NCBI GenBank assembly: GCA_002492045.1
Contig: DKXC01000147.1
Coordinates: 31,772-43,034, forward strand
DNA: 11,263 bases
Direction of reading: 5' to 3'
Source: Micrococcaceae bacterium UBA7136
GTDB taxonomy: Bacteria; Actinomycetota; Actinomycetes; Actinomycetales; Micrococcaceae
Below are positions 1 to 7,178 of the stretch, one piece after another (position 1 is the stretch's first letter; each line of letters opens with the position of its first letter). The notes under the pieces are model-generated. The model worked only from the letters and a program-made list of their open reading frames with translations, did not search any database and was not told the DNA's origin. Made by a program: the position numbers and the translations under genes.

Positions 1-2
1 AG

Positions 3-644
3 GAGGGGCGCTCGCAGGAGGCTGGCCTGGGGAGGCTCTGGGCTGACCCCACCCTGCGTAGGCTTCTGCTCTTGGCCTGCTCTATTGGTGTTATCCAGCA
101 GGCTACGGGCGTCAACGCCCTCATGTATTACGGAACCCAGGTGCTGCGGGAGGCCGGCTTCTCAACCAATGCGGCCCTGACCGCCAATATCTCTAATGGT
201 CTGCTCTCGGTCATTGGTGCTGGAATCGGTCTCTGGTTTGTGGGACGCTTCCCGCGCAGGCTGGTACTGACCCTGGGCCTGGCGGGGACCACTGGCTCCC
301 TGGCTGCTTTGGCGGTCAGCTCCCAGCTGCTGGGCCCGGACGCCCGCCCCTGGGCTACCCTGGCTATTTCTATTGTCTTCCTGATTTTCCAGCAGGGGGC
401 GGTCTCCCCGGTGACTTGGCTGCTCATGAGCGAGCTCTTCCCCCGGGCTGTGCGGGGCTCCGGCATGGGGGCCGCTACCTTTGTTTCCTGGATGGCTAAC
501 TTCGCTGTCTCTCTGACCTTCCCCCAGCTACTGGCCTCCCTGGGCCTGGGCTGGACCTTCGCCCTCTTCGCCCTGATTGGCCTGGGCCTGATTGCCTACA
601 CCCGGGCGGCCGTCCCGGAGACCGCCGGGCAGAGCATGGACTAA
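3..644 (+). CDS. Sugar-porter-family MFS transporter, C-terminal half (5' end outside window)
   Basis: This is the C-terminal half of a sugar transporter of the major facilitator superfamily, an integral membrane protein that probably imports a sugar by proton symport. The frame is open from the first bases of the window, so the gene begins upstream; a TTG at 72 lies inside the conserved region and is not the true start. Family marks in order are QQATGVN with MYYGTQ in TM7, VGRFPRR in the TM8-9 loop (the usual site of an acidic residue plus GRR), PVTWLLMSELFP with RAVRG around TM10 and its following loop, a long hydrophobic TM11-12 stretch, and PETAG near the end, a variant of the sugar-porter PETKG motif. 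About six membrane segments are visible, which fits half a transporter. The substrate cannot be read. It ends at TAA 642-644, followed by a 152-bp gap with no clear terminator. Confidence 0.9.
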   Translation, partial: EGRSQEAGLGRLWADPTLRRLLLLACSIGVIQQATGVNALMYYGTQVLREAGFSTNAALTANISNGLLSVIGAGIGLWFVGRFPRRLVLTLGLAGTTGSLAALAVSSQLLGPDARPWATLAISIVFLIFQQGAVSPVTWLLMSELFPRAVRGSGMGAATFVSWMANFAVSLTFPQLLASLGLGWTFALFALIGLGLIAYTRAAVPETAGQSMD

Positions 645-756
645 AACTGGAAGAAAGCTGGGCGAGTCTGGCCTCTGGCTCAGGTCAGGCTCATACCAGG
701 GGATGATTTCGGCTCTCACTAGCCCTTTTTAGGGTTCCATCAGCCCACAAAATCCG

Positions 757-779
757 TAAAATTGAGGGAAACATATCCC
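757..779 (+). promoter_or_regulatory. Candidate -10 box and overlapping dyad ahead of the export operon
   Basis: TAAAAT at 757-762 matches the sigma-A -10 consensus at 5 of 6 positions and would place the transcription start near 769. No good -35 hexamer lies 16-18 bp upstream (the sequence there is near GTTCCA/TTCCAT). A dyad, GGGA-N6-TCCC at 766-779, would overlap the start point, as expected of a repressor site. The ribosome binding site GGAG at 788-791 follows, five bases before the ATG at 797. This is a candidate only, because such short matches occur by chance. Confidence 0.25.
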
Positions 780-796
780 CCTTCGACGGAGAAATC

Positions 797-2284
797 ATGA
801 CAAGTAGCCCCTCCACCCGCCAGCGCCCCAAGAAGCGTAAGAAGCTCTCCACCCTGACCAAGGTCCTGATCGGTCTGGGAGTCTCCCTGCTGATTCTGAT
901 CTTTATCGCCAGCCAGGCCATCAACTCAGCCGCTAACCGGGCCTCCAGCGTCGGCATCCCCTCCACCGACTACATCCTGGTCACCGACAGCGAAGGCGTC
1001 AGCAACCGGGTACGAGTAGACGGCACCGTCCAGGCCGGCGAAACCCGGGCCGTCACCACCCACCTGACCGCCACCATCAGCTCCGTCGACGTTAAGGTAG
1101 GCGACCGGGTACGCCAGGGCCAGACCATGGCCACCATGGATACCTCCGCCCTGCAGAGCGAACTGGACTCCCAGCGCACCCAGCTAGGTACCCAGGTCTC
1201 TACCGCCCAGGCTGCCCTGACCACCGCCCAGAACAACTACAACCAGCTGCGGGACGGCATCAACAACAACACCAGCCCCGACATTCTGACTGCCCTCTCT
1301 ACCCAGCGCACCGCCAACGAGCAGCTGACCGCAGCCAACAACGACCTGGCTGCCAAGCGCTCCCTGCGGGACGCAGCCGCTGCCGCCGGTGAAGACACCA
1401 CCGCCCTCAATGCGGAGGTTACCGCTGCCGAGTCAGCCCAGCGTCTGGCCGCTGGCGCCAAGGCCGATGCCGACACCGGTGTCACCACCGCCCGCAATGC
1501 CGCCAACACCCAGCTGACCAGCCTCGAAGCTGAAGTTAACTCTGCCCGCACCAACCTGACCGCCGCCGAAACCGCCCGCGACCAGACCCTAACCAAGCTG
1601 CAGAACGACATCAACGCCGCCACCATCACCGCCCCCATCGACGGTGTAGTCACCAGCGTTGCTAAGCCCGGCGCCGCTGCTACCGGTCCCATCGTCACCA
1701 TCGGCAACGACTCCAGCCTGACCATCAACAGCAGCGTCCGTGAATCTGATATTGCCAAGATTAAGGAAGGCAACAAGGTCACCTTCACCGCCGGTAGCGA
1801 CTCAGCCAAGGAATACACCGGCACCGTCACCTCTGTTTCCTCTATCGCTGACTCCCTGCAGCAGGCCTCCAGCACCGGTGGCGACGCCGCCTCTGCCCTG
1901 GGCGCTGGCAGCAGCAACAGCAACCCCACCTTCAGCGTCCAGATCACTGTGGAGGGCGACCGTGAGGGCCTCTTCCTGGGCTCCAAGGTCAAGGCCAACA
2001 TCATCACCGCTGAGGACTCCTCCTCCATCAGCCTGCCCCGCGACGCCGTCTACACCACCGACAGTGGCGCTAAGGCCGTCATCGTGGCTGTACCCGCTGA
2101 AGAAGGCCAGTACACCCTCGAAGAGCGGACCGTTGAAACCGGCCTGACCAACGACGTTGACACCGCCATCACCGGCGGCCAGCTACAGACCGGCGACATG
2201 GTCATCACCCAGGGCGAAGCCTACAAGAGCCGCATCGGCGAGCAGGTCACCCTGGACGCCGGCACCAGCATTGGCGGTTTCTAA
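797..2284 (+). CDS. HlyD/MacA-like periplasmic-adaptor (membrane fusion) protein of an ABC exporter
   Basis: This is the adaptor subunit of a tripartite-like ABC export system, anchored in the membrane with its body outside the cell. Residues 8-16 are strongly basic, and one hydrophobic helix at about 22-40 follows, with no lipobox, as in Gram-positive members. A first lipoyl-like half lies at about 93-116 (ISSVDVKVGDRVRQGQ), then a long Ala/Thr/Gln/Asn-rich coiled coil at about 117-272. The second lipoyl half, with the family motif ITAPIDGVV, is at about 277-285, followed by a beta-barrel region to about 405 and a membrane-proximal domain to 495. A low-complexity Ser/Gly/Ala loop sits at about 352-376. 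At 495 aa it is longer than the MacA of E. coli (about 370 aa), mainly in the coiled coil and that loop. The ATG start has GGAG five bases upstream. The ATPase gene begins three bases after its stop, so the two are surely co-transcribed. Confidence 0.9.
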   Translation: MTSSPSTRQRPKKRKKLSTLTKVLIGLGVSLLILIFIASQAINSAANRASSVGIPSTDYILVTDSEGVSNRVRVDGTVQAGETRAVTTHLTATISSVDVKVGDRVRQGQTMATMDTSALQSELDSQRTQLGTQVSTAQAALTTAQNNYNQLRDGINNNTSPDILTALSTQRTANEQLTAANNDLAAKRSLRDAAAAAGEDTTALNAEVTAAESAQRLAAGAKADADTGVTTARNAANTQLTSLEAEVNSARTNLTAAETARDQTLTKLQNDINAATITAPIDGVVTSVAKPGAAATGPIVTIGNDSSLTINSSVRESDIAKIKEGNKVTFTAGSDSAKEYTGTVTSVSSIADSLQQASSTGGDAASALGAGSSNSNPTFSVQITVEGDREGLFLGSKVKANIITAEDSSSISLPRDAVYTTDSGAKAVIVAVPAEEGQYTLEERTVETGLTNDVDTAITGGQLQTGDMVITQGEAYKSRIGEQVTLDAGTSIGGF

Positions 2285-2287
2285 ACC

Positions 2288-3139
2288 ATGACTAGCCAAA
2301 ACCCCCAGGACTACCTGGACGAGCCCACCGACGTGCTGGCCCCCCAAACCCAGCCCGCCGGGGCCGGGCACCTGCTAGACATGCGGGGCATCGTCAAAAC
2401 CTTCAACCAGGGAACCGAAAACGCCATCACCGTTCTGCCCGGTGTCAACTTCCATGTGGATGAGGGCGAGTTCGTGTCGGTAGTCGGCCAGTCTGGCTCC
2501 GGCAAAAGTACCCTCATGAACATCATCGGCATGCTGGACAAGGCCACGGCAGGCTCCTACACCTTCGCCGGTGAGGACGTCACAGCTATGGACGATGATG
2601 AGCAGGCCTTCTACCGCAGTCAGAACATTGGTTTCGTCTTCCAGAGCTTCAACCTGATTGGCCGCATTTCCTCTCTCAAGAACGTGGAAATGCCCCTCAT
2701 GTACGCCGGGGTTCCCGTCAAGGAACGCCGCGAACGGGCCGAATACCTGCTAGAGCAGATGGGCATGGCCGACCGTATGGGCCACAACCCATCCCAGCTC
2801 TCTGGCGGCCAGAAGCAGCGTGTGGCTATCGCCCGCGCCCTGGCCAACGACCCGCCCCTGCTGCTGGCAGACGAACCGACCGGTGCCCTAGACAGCCAGA
2901 CCGGCCGCATGGTCATGGACCTCTTCCACCAGCTCAACCGGGAGCAGGGCAAGACCATCGTCTTCATTACCCACAACCCTGAGCTAGCTGCCGAGACCAC
3001 CCGGGTTGTGACCATGGTGGACGGCCGGATCCATGATGGGCAGGAGGCTGCCAGCCCCTACATGGCCCACCAGCCCCAGGCCGGCGTCCAGGCCCTGGAC
3101 CCCACCCTGCCCATGACCCCCCTTCAAGGAGGACAGTAG
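2288..3139 (+). CDS. ABC transporter ATPase, MacB/LolD type
   Basis: This cytoplasmic ATPase powers the permease encoded next. All nucleotide-binding motifs are present: Walker A GQSGSGKST (residues 67-75), Q-loop Gln119, signature LSGGQ (171-175) followed by KQRVAIARAL, Walker B LLLADE (191-196) with D-loop GALD, and switch His229 in ITHNPE. The spacing and the PTGALD sequence are typical of the MacB/LolD/FtsE group. About 30 poorly conserved residues precede the core, and a Pro/Gln-rich tail of about 30 residues follows it. The ATG lies three bases after the adaptor's stop with no strong Shine-Dalgarno sequence, so translation is probably coupled. Family members export macrolides, peptides or lipoproteins; the substrate here is unknown. 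Confidence 0.95.
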   Translation: MTSQNPQDYLDEPTDVLAPQTQPAGAGHLLDMRGIVKTFNQGTENAITVLPGVNFHVDEGEFVSVVGQSGSGKSTLMNIIGMLDKATAGSYTFAGEDVTAMDDDEQAFYRSQNIGFVFQSFNLIGRISSLKNVEMPLMYAGVPVKERRERAEYLLEQMGMADRMGHNPSQLSGGQKQRVAIARALANDPPLLLADEPTGALDSQTGRMVMDLFHQLNREQGKTIVFITHNPELAAETTRVVTMVDGRIHDGQEAASPYMAHQPQAGVQALDPTLPMTPLQGGQ

Positions 3140-3141
3140 CC

Positions 3142-4440
3142 GTGAATCTTCGTGAATCTCTGATACTGGCCCTGGGAAGCCTGCGCACTAACAAGATGCG
3201 CTCCTTCCTAACCCTGCTGGGCATCATCGTGGGTATTGCCTCGGTGATCGCTATTCTGACCCTGGGCCACGCCCTACAGGTGCAGACCAACCGGTCTATT
3301 GCCAGCTCGGGCGCTAACGACCTGACCGTCCAGGTTAAGGAACGGCCAGACCCGCAGGCCTCTGCTTCACCCTCTAACGACCCCTACGGTGGTCTACTGG
3401 GTGGAAGCGGCGCCAACCCCGACACTGACTCTAAGTTTGATGTGGACGACATCAACCTCATTAAGCAGGTCATGGGTGACTCCATCGCCGGTATTCCTAT
3501 TGGCGACTCTGGCTACGGTGGCTCCTACATGCCCCTGACCGCGAACGGTAAGGAGGCTAGCGGTAACGCCAAGTTCGTGAACGAGGACGCCCTCAAGCTC
3601 AAGCCCCTTGAGATTGTGGCTGGCCGCAATATCACTGCTGAGGACATTAACACTTCCCGCAAGGTGGCCGTGATCTCGACTGAGACCGTGAACGCCCTCT
3701 ACGATGGTGACCCGCAGAAGGCTGTCGGTAGTGAAATCACTATGGACGGCACGAGCGGCTCCATGACCGGCGTGGTCATTGGTGTCTACGCCCCCGATAC
3801 CAGTGGCGGCATCTTCTCTTACACTGACACCAGCGCCTACTACATGCCCTACACGGTTGCCTCTGCGGTCAGCGACTACGAGACTACCGAGTGGTCTACT
3901 ATTACGGTGCGTCCTTCTGAGAACGCAGACCTGGCGCAGACTAAGGCTAAGCTGCAGGCTGTCCTGACCCAGATGTACCGGTCTAACGATAATTTCCAGG
4001 CCGAAATTATGGACTTCTCAGCTTCGACTGCTTCCTTTAACCAGGTGCTGAACAACATCAGCATGGCTATTAGTGCTATTGCTGGTATTTCTCTGCTGGT
4101 GGGTGGTATTGGTGTCATGAACATTATGTTGGTGACGGTGACTGAGCGAACCCGCGAGATCGGTATCCGTAAGGCCCTGGGCGCTACCCGTAGCGCTATC
4201 CGCACTCAGTTCGTGGTGGAGGCCATGATGGTCTGCCTGGTGGGCGGCCTGCTGGGCGTCCTGCTGGGTGGGGCCCTGGGGATGTTGGGCTCTAACCTGA
4301 TGGGGCTCATGGTTCTGCCGCCGCTTAATGCGGTGCTGACCTCCCTGGGTTTCTCTCTGGCGATTGGCCTCTTCTTTGGCTACTACCCGGCTAATAAGGC
4401 AGCCAAGCTGGATCCCATCGACGCCCTACGCTACGAGTAG
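3142..4440 (+). CDS. ABC transporter permease, MacB/FtsX family
   Basis: This is the membrane subunit of the exporter. It has the standard MacB layout: an amphipathic N-terminus with the motif LRTNKMRSFLTLLGIIVG, TM1 at about 22-43, a large extracellular MacB-type domain at about 45-300, then three more helices at about 307-333, 357-383 and 393-415. The cytoplasmic loop TERTREIGIRKALGAT (334-349) after TM2 is the FtsX-family signature that contacts the ATPase, and the C-terminus reads PANKAAKLDPIDALRYE. An insertion rich in Ser, Pro and Gly lies at about 68-98. The start is GTG 3142, chosen because a near-perfect AAGGAGG (3126-3132) sits nine bases upstream. It begins two bases after the ATPase stop. 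A strong terminator follows at 4473-4516. It should act as a homodimer with the two upstream products. Confidence 0.94.
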   Translation: MNLRESLILALGSLRTNKMRSFLTLLGIIVGIASVIAILTLGHALQVQTNRSIASSGANDLTVQVKERPDPQASASPSNDPYGGLLGGSGANPDTDSKFDVDDINLIKQVMGDSIAGIPIGDSGYGGSYMPLTANGKEASGNAKFVNEDALKLKPLEIVAGRNITAEDINTSRKVAVISTETVNALYDGDPQKAVGSEITMDGTSGSMTGVVIGVYAPDTSGGIFSYTDTSAYYMPYTVASAVSDYETTEWSTITVRPSENADLAQTKAKLQAVLTQMYRSNDNFQAEIMDFSASTASFNQVLNNISMAISAIAGISLLVGGIGVMNIMLVTVTERTREIGIRKALGATRSAIRTQFVVEAMMVCLVGGLLGVLLGGALGMLGSNLMGLMVLPPLNAVLTSLGFSLAIGLFFGYYPANKAAKLDPIDALRYE

Positions 4441-4472
4441 GCTAGGGGTTTCTCAGGAGGCCTTGCCCATAA

Positions 4473-4516
4473 AAGTCACCCCCGGTTTTGAGTTGAACTC
4501 GAACCGGGGGTGACTT
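4473..4516. terminator. Long perfect-stem terminator between convergent operons
   Basis: AAGTCACCCCCGGTT at 4473-4487 is perfectly complementary to 4502-4516, giving a 15-bp GC-rich stem. The loop itself holds a smaller stem (GAGT 4490-4493 with ACTC 4497-4500). Read on the minus strand the stem is followed directly by CTTTTATG, a short U-tract, so termination of trp transcription is well supported. On the plus strand the stem is followed by ATACC with no U-run, yet it is the only terminator after the permease gene and may also slow transcription arriving from that side. Confidence 0.85.
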
Positions 4517-4537
4517 ATACCTGGAATAGCCTCTAAC

Positions 4538-4605
4538 TGAATGTGCCAGAAACCTTCAAATGTGGGAGGTTTACTGGCACATTCATCGATTTTCCGGCAC
4601 ATTCA
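4538..4605. repeat. Three-copy 12-mer repeat (TGAATGTGCCNG) with bulged hairpin
   Basis: TGAATGTGCCAG at 4538-4549 pairs exactly with CTGGCACATTCA at 4574-4585. After one bulged base (A4573) the pairing continues as AAACCT 4550-4555 with AGGTTT 4567-4572, leaving an 11-base loop. A third copy, CCGGCACATTCA at 4594-4605, is a direct repeat of the second at a 20-bp offset. The block ends eight bases before the trpA stop, in the 3' untranslated region of the trp transcript and ahead of the terminator. It may be the end of an insertion sequence, a relic of a small mobile element or a protein-binding site; no transposase is present to decide. Confidence 0.6.
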
Positions 4606-4612
4606 CGGTGGG

Positions 4613-5395
4613 TTACTTCTTGACCTGAGAACCCAGGGCAACGAAGTCAGTGACCTCCTGAACCCGGCCCTCATGCAGGTCACGCACAATCTTAGAACCC
4701 ACAATCACACCATCCGAGACCCTATTGAAACGCTCAATATCCTCGGCGGTAGAAACACCAAAACCAGTCAAAACCGGAATATCAGCCAGCTGGGTCAAAC
4801 GGGCCAGATGCTTATCCAGGTCATCCCGGTAGCTACCGGATTTACCCGTCACACCATTAATAGCAACCGCATAAACAAAACCCTCAGCCCCCTCCACCAG
4901 CAGCCGCTGCCGCTCCAGGCCGGTCGTCAAGCTCACCAGAGGCACCAGGGCAATATCACTATCAGCCAGATAAGCCTTGACCATATCCTGATGCTCATAG
5001 GGCAAATCAGGAATAATCAGGCCCTTAACCGAAGTGCCCGCCAAATCCTCAATCAAAGCCTCAATACCGTACTGGTAGACCGGGTTCATGTAGGTCATCA
5101 TGACCAGGGGCAGGCCGGTCTGCTGCTCCTGCAGCTTCTCAACAATAGCCCTCAGGTTAACCCCGCGGGCCAGGCTACGCTGACCAGCCAACTCAATGAC
5201 CGGGCCGTCCGCCACCGGATCAGACCAGGGGATGCCCACCTCAACCGCGGAGGCCCCAGCCCCCTCCATGAGGGCAATAGTCTCAAAAAGACCGTCCAGG
5301 CCCTGCTGGTGGTCACCGGCCATAATGTAGGGAACAAAAATGCCCCGGCCGCTCTCCTTAATAGCCTGCAGATGCTTGCTTAGACTCTTCAACAC
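4613..5395 (-). CDS. trpA: Tryptophan synthase alpha subunit
   Basis: TrpA cleaves indole-3-glycerol phosphate to indole and glyceraldehyde 3-phosphate, passing indole through the tunnel to TrpB in the alpha2-beta2 complex. At 260 aa it has normal length. The two catalytic acids are visible: Glu52 in VEVGIPWSDP and Asp63 in VADGPV, equivalent to E. coli Glu49 and Asp60. Later marks are MTYMNPVYQYG, LIIPDLPYEH, AINGVTGKSG, the phosphate-binding VLTGFGVS and DGVIVGSKIV. The start is GTG at 5395, whose first base is also the last base of the trpB TAG stop (TAGTG), with GGAAGGGG just upstream, so translation is coupled. It is the last gene of the operon. The stretches GRGIFVPYIMAGDH and AINGVTGKSG resemble streptococcal TrpA as I recall it, more than typical actinobacterial TrpA. 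Confidence 0.97.
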   Translation of the reverse strand: MLKSLSKHLQAIKESGRGIFVPYIMAGDHQQGLDGLFETIALMEGAGASAVEVGIPWSDPVADGPVIELAGQRSLARGVNLRAIVEKLQEQQTGLPLVMMTYMNPVYQYGIEALIEDLAGTSVKGLIIPDLPYEHQDMVKAYLADSDIALVPLVSLTTGLERQRLLVEGAEGFVYAVAINGVTGKSGSYRDDLDKHLARLTQLADIPVLTGFGVSTAEDIERFNRVSDGVIVGSKIVRDLHEGRVQEVTDFVALGSQVKK

Positions 5396-6597
5396 TAGGC
5401 CCCTTCCGCCTCAAAACGTTCCTTAACCTGCATGACGTCCTTATCCCCGCGTCCTGACAGGCACACAATCAGGCTCTGATCCGGGCTCATACCGGCCGCG
5501 ACCTTCTGGCAAAGAGCAATAGCGTGGCTAGACTCCAGAGCCGGAATAATGCCCTCCAGGCGCGACAGCAGCTTGAAACCCTCCAGGGCCTCCTGGTCGG
5601 TAATAGAGTCGTAGGTGGCCCGGCCAATCTCATTGAAATGACAGTGCTCAGGGCCAACACCCGGATAATCCAGGCCCGCCGAAATAGAGAAAGCCTCCAT
5701 AATCTGGCCGTGAGCATCCTGCAAAACATCCATGAGAGAACCGTGCAGAATACCCGGGCGTCCCTTAGCAAAGGTAGCCGCGTGCTGCTCAGTATCCAGG
5801 CCCAACCCGGCCGCCTCAGCACCGTACATGGCCACCGACTCGTCATTGACGAAGGGGTAGAACATGCCGATAGCGTTAGAGCCACCACCAATACAGGCCA
5901 GGACGGCATCGGGCAGCTTACCGCCCGAAATCTCAGCGAACTGGCGCTTAGCCTCGCTACCGATCACCGACTGGAAATCACGAACCATCTCGGGGAAGGG
6001 AGCCGGGCCCAGGGCTGAACCCATAATGTAGTGGGTGTCCTCAATACCGGCCACCCAGGCCCGCAGGGCCGCATTGACAGCATCCTTCAGGACGCGGGAG
6101 CCGTCCTTGACGCTAAAGACCTTAGCCCCCAGCAGCTCCATGCGGAAAACATTCAGGGCCTGCCGCTTGACGTCCTCTTCACCCATGTAAATGGTGCAGT
6201 CCATATCAAAAAGGGCGGCCGCGGTTGCCGTAGCCACCCCGTGCTGGCCGGCGCCGGTCTCGGCAATAATCTTCTTCTTACCCATCCGCTGGGCCAGTAG
6301 AACCTGACCCAGGGCATTATTAATCTTGTGGGCACCCGTATGGTTGAGATCTTCACGCTTAAGGTAAATCTGGGCGCCACCAATATGCTGGCTTAGCCGT
6401 TCAGCATAGTAGAGGGGGGTTTCCCGGCCCACATAGTTACGCAAAAGATCATTGAGTTGGGCCTGGAAGGCCGGGTCTGCCTTAGCCTCCCGGTAGGCCT
6501 GATCCAGTTCAAGGACGGCCGTCATCAGGGTCTCGGGAACAAACTGCCCCCCGAAACGTCCAAAGAAGCCCTGCGCGTCAGGTTTCTGGTAGGTCAT
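5395..6597 (-). CDS. trpB: Tryptophan synthase beta subunit
   Basis: TrpB condenses indole with L-serine to give L-tryptophan, using pyridoxal phosphate. The PLP lysine is Lys91 in HTGAHKINN. AETGAGQHG (112-120) is the substrate carboxylate loop that includes the catalytic Glu region, and ACIGGGSNAIG (about 234-244) binds the cofactor phosphate. GRFGGQFVPETLM near the N-terminus and CLSGRGDKD near the C-terminus are also family signatures. The 400-aa length is normal for TrpB1, the form that partners TrpA. The ATG at 6597 overlaps the trpF stop as ATGA, with AAAGGG about eight bases upstream inside trpF. It shares one base with the trpA start. LMDVLQDAHGQI, where many homologues read KTYVLQDEDGQ, is another Streptococcus-like feature (from recall). 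Confidence 0.98.
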   Translation of the reverse strand: MTYQKPDAQGFFGRFGGQFVPETLMTAVLELDQAYREAKADPAFQAQLNDLLRNYVGRETPLYYAERLSQHIGGAQIYLKREDLNHTGAHKINNALGQVLLAQRMGKKKIIAETGAGQHGVATATAAALFDMDCTIYMGEEDVKRQALNVFRMELLGAKVFSVKDGSRVLKDAVNAALRAWVAGIEDTHYIMGSALGPAPFPEMVRDFQSVIGSEAKRQFAEISGGKLPDAVLACIGGGSNAIGMFYPFVNDESVAMYGAEAAGLGLDTEQHAATFAKGRPGILHGSLMDVLQDAHGQIMEAFSISAGLDYPGVGPEHCHFNEIGRATYDSITDQEALEGFKLLSRLEGIIPALESSHAIALCQKVAAGMSPDQSLIVCLSGRGDKDVMQVKERFEAEGA

Positions 6598-7178
6598 GCC
6601 TTTGCCCTTTCTATAAATTTCTTAATTTTTGTGAGGTCCTTGGAGCCCTCTGTTTCTACCCCTGAAGAAACATCCACCGCGTAGGGGGTGAAGAGGTCTT
6701 TTGCTTCGGCCAGGTTATCTACCGTCAAGCCGCCGGCAATAAAGAAGGGCTTGCCGATAGATTTTTTCTCTAAAACCTGCCAGTCGAAGGTTTGGCCGCT
6801 GCCAGCTACCGGGGCGTCAAAGAGCAGGTAATCAGCCAGGGTCTCTAGGGGGCCATCTGCCCCCTGGGTCACCTGTAAGGCCCGAATAGTTGGCACCGGA
6901 ATCTGCCCCAGCAGGCTCTCCTCAAAATCCCCGTGAATCTGCACCAAATCCAGGGGGACGGCCTTGATAGCCTCCTGCAGCTCAGCCAGGGAAGGGGAGA
7001 CAAAAACCCCCACCGTCCGGGTAGGGCCCGACACCTGCCGGGCCAGGTCAGCAGCCTGCTCTAGGCTGACCTGCCGCCTGCTGGGGGCAAAAACAAAACC
7101 AATGTAGTCGGCACCGGCAGCCACCGCAGCCTCCACCGCCTCGGGGGTCGATAGGCCGCAAATCTTAACCCTTGTCAA
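6594..7178 (-). CDS. trpF: Phosphoribosylanthranilate isomerase
   Basis: TrpF converts phosphoribosylanthranilate to carboxyphenylaminodeoxyribulose phosphate, the step between TrpD and TrpC. It is a small (beta/alpha)8 barrel, here 194 aa and free-standing, whereas Corynebacterium and enterobacteria fuse it to TrpC. The catalytic Cys7 is in VKICGLS and the catalytic Asp121 in LLFDAPVAGSGQTFDW. The phosphate-binding ends IAGGLTVDN and DVSSGVETEG are intact. The reading frame opens further upstream at 7211, but the extra residues fall inside trpC and have no family likeness. I choose TTG 7178 because AGGAG lies seven bases upstream at 7190-7186 and the N-terminus then reads MTRVKICG as expected. 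It overlaps trpC by 14 bases and trpB by four. Confidence 0.94.
   Translation of the reverse strand: MTRVKICGLSTPEAVEAAVAAGADYIGFVFAPSRRQVSLEQAADLARQVSGPTRTVGVFVSPSLAELQEAIKAVPLDLVQIHGDFEESLLGQIPVPTIRALQVTQGADGPLETLADYLLFDAPVAGSGQTFDWQVLEKKSIGKPFFIAGGLTVDNLAEAKDLFTPYAVDVSSGVETEGSKDLTKIKKFIERAKA

Noticed and set aside
723..734. Terminator hairpin CCCT-TTTT-AGGG after the MFS gene
   Set aside because: The stem is only four base pairs and no U-run follows it.
1237..2028. 263-codon minus-strand open frame opposite the adaptor gene
   Set aside because: It is a shadow of the GC-rich adaptor gene: Ala/Ser/Val-rich with no family likeness and no plausible neighbours.
4541..5383. 280-codon plus-strand open frame opposite trpA
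   Set aside because: It lies antisense to a well-supported trpA. Its Gln/Asn/His/Leu-rich composition is what reverse translation of a biased gene gives, and no domain is recognisable.
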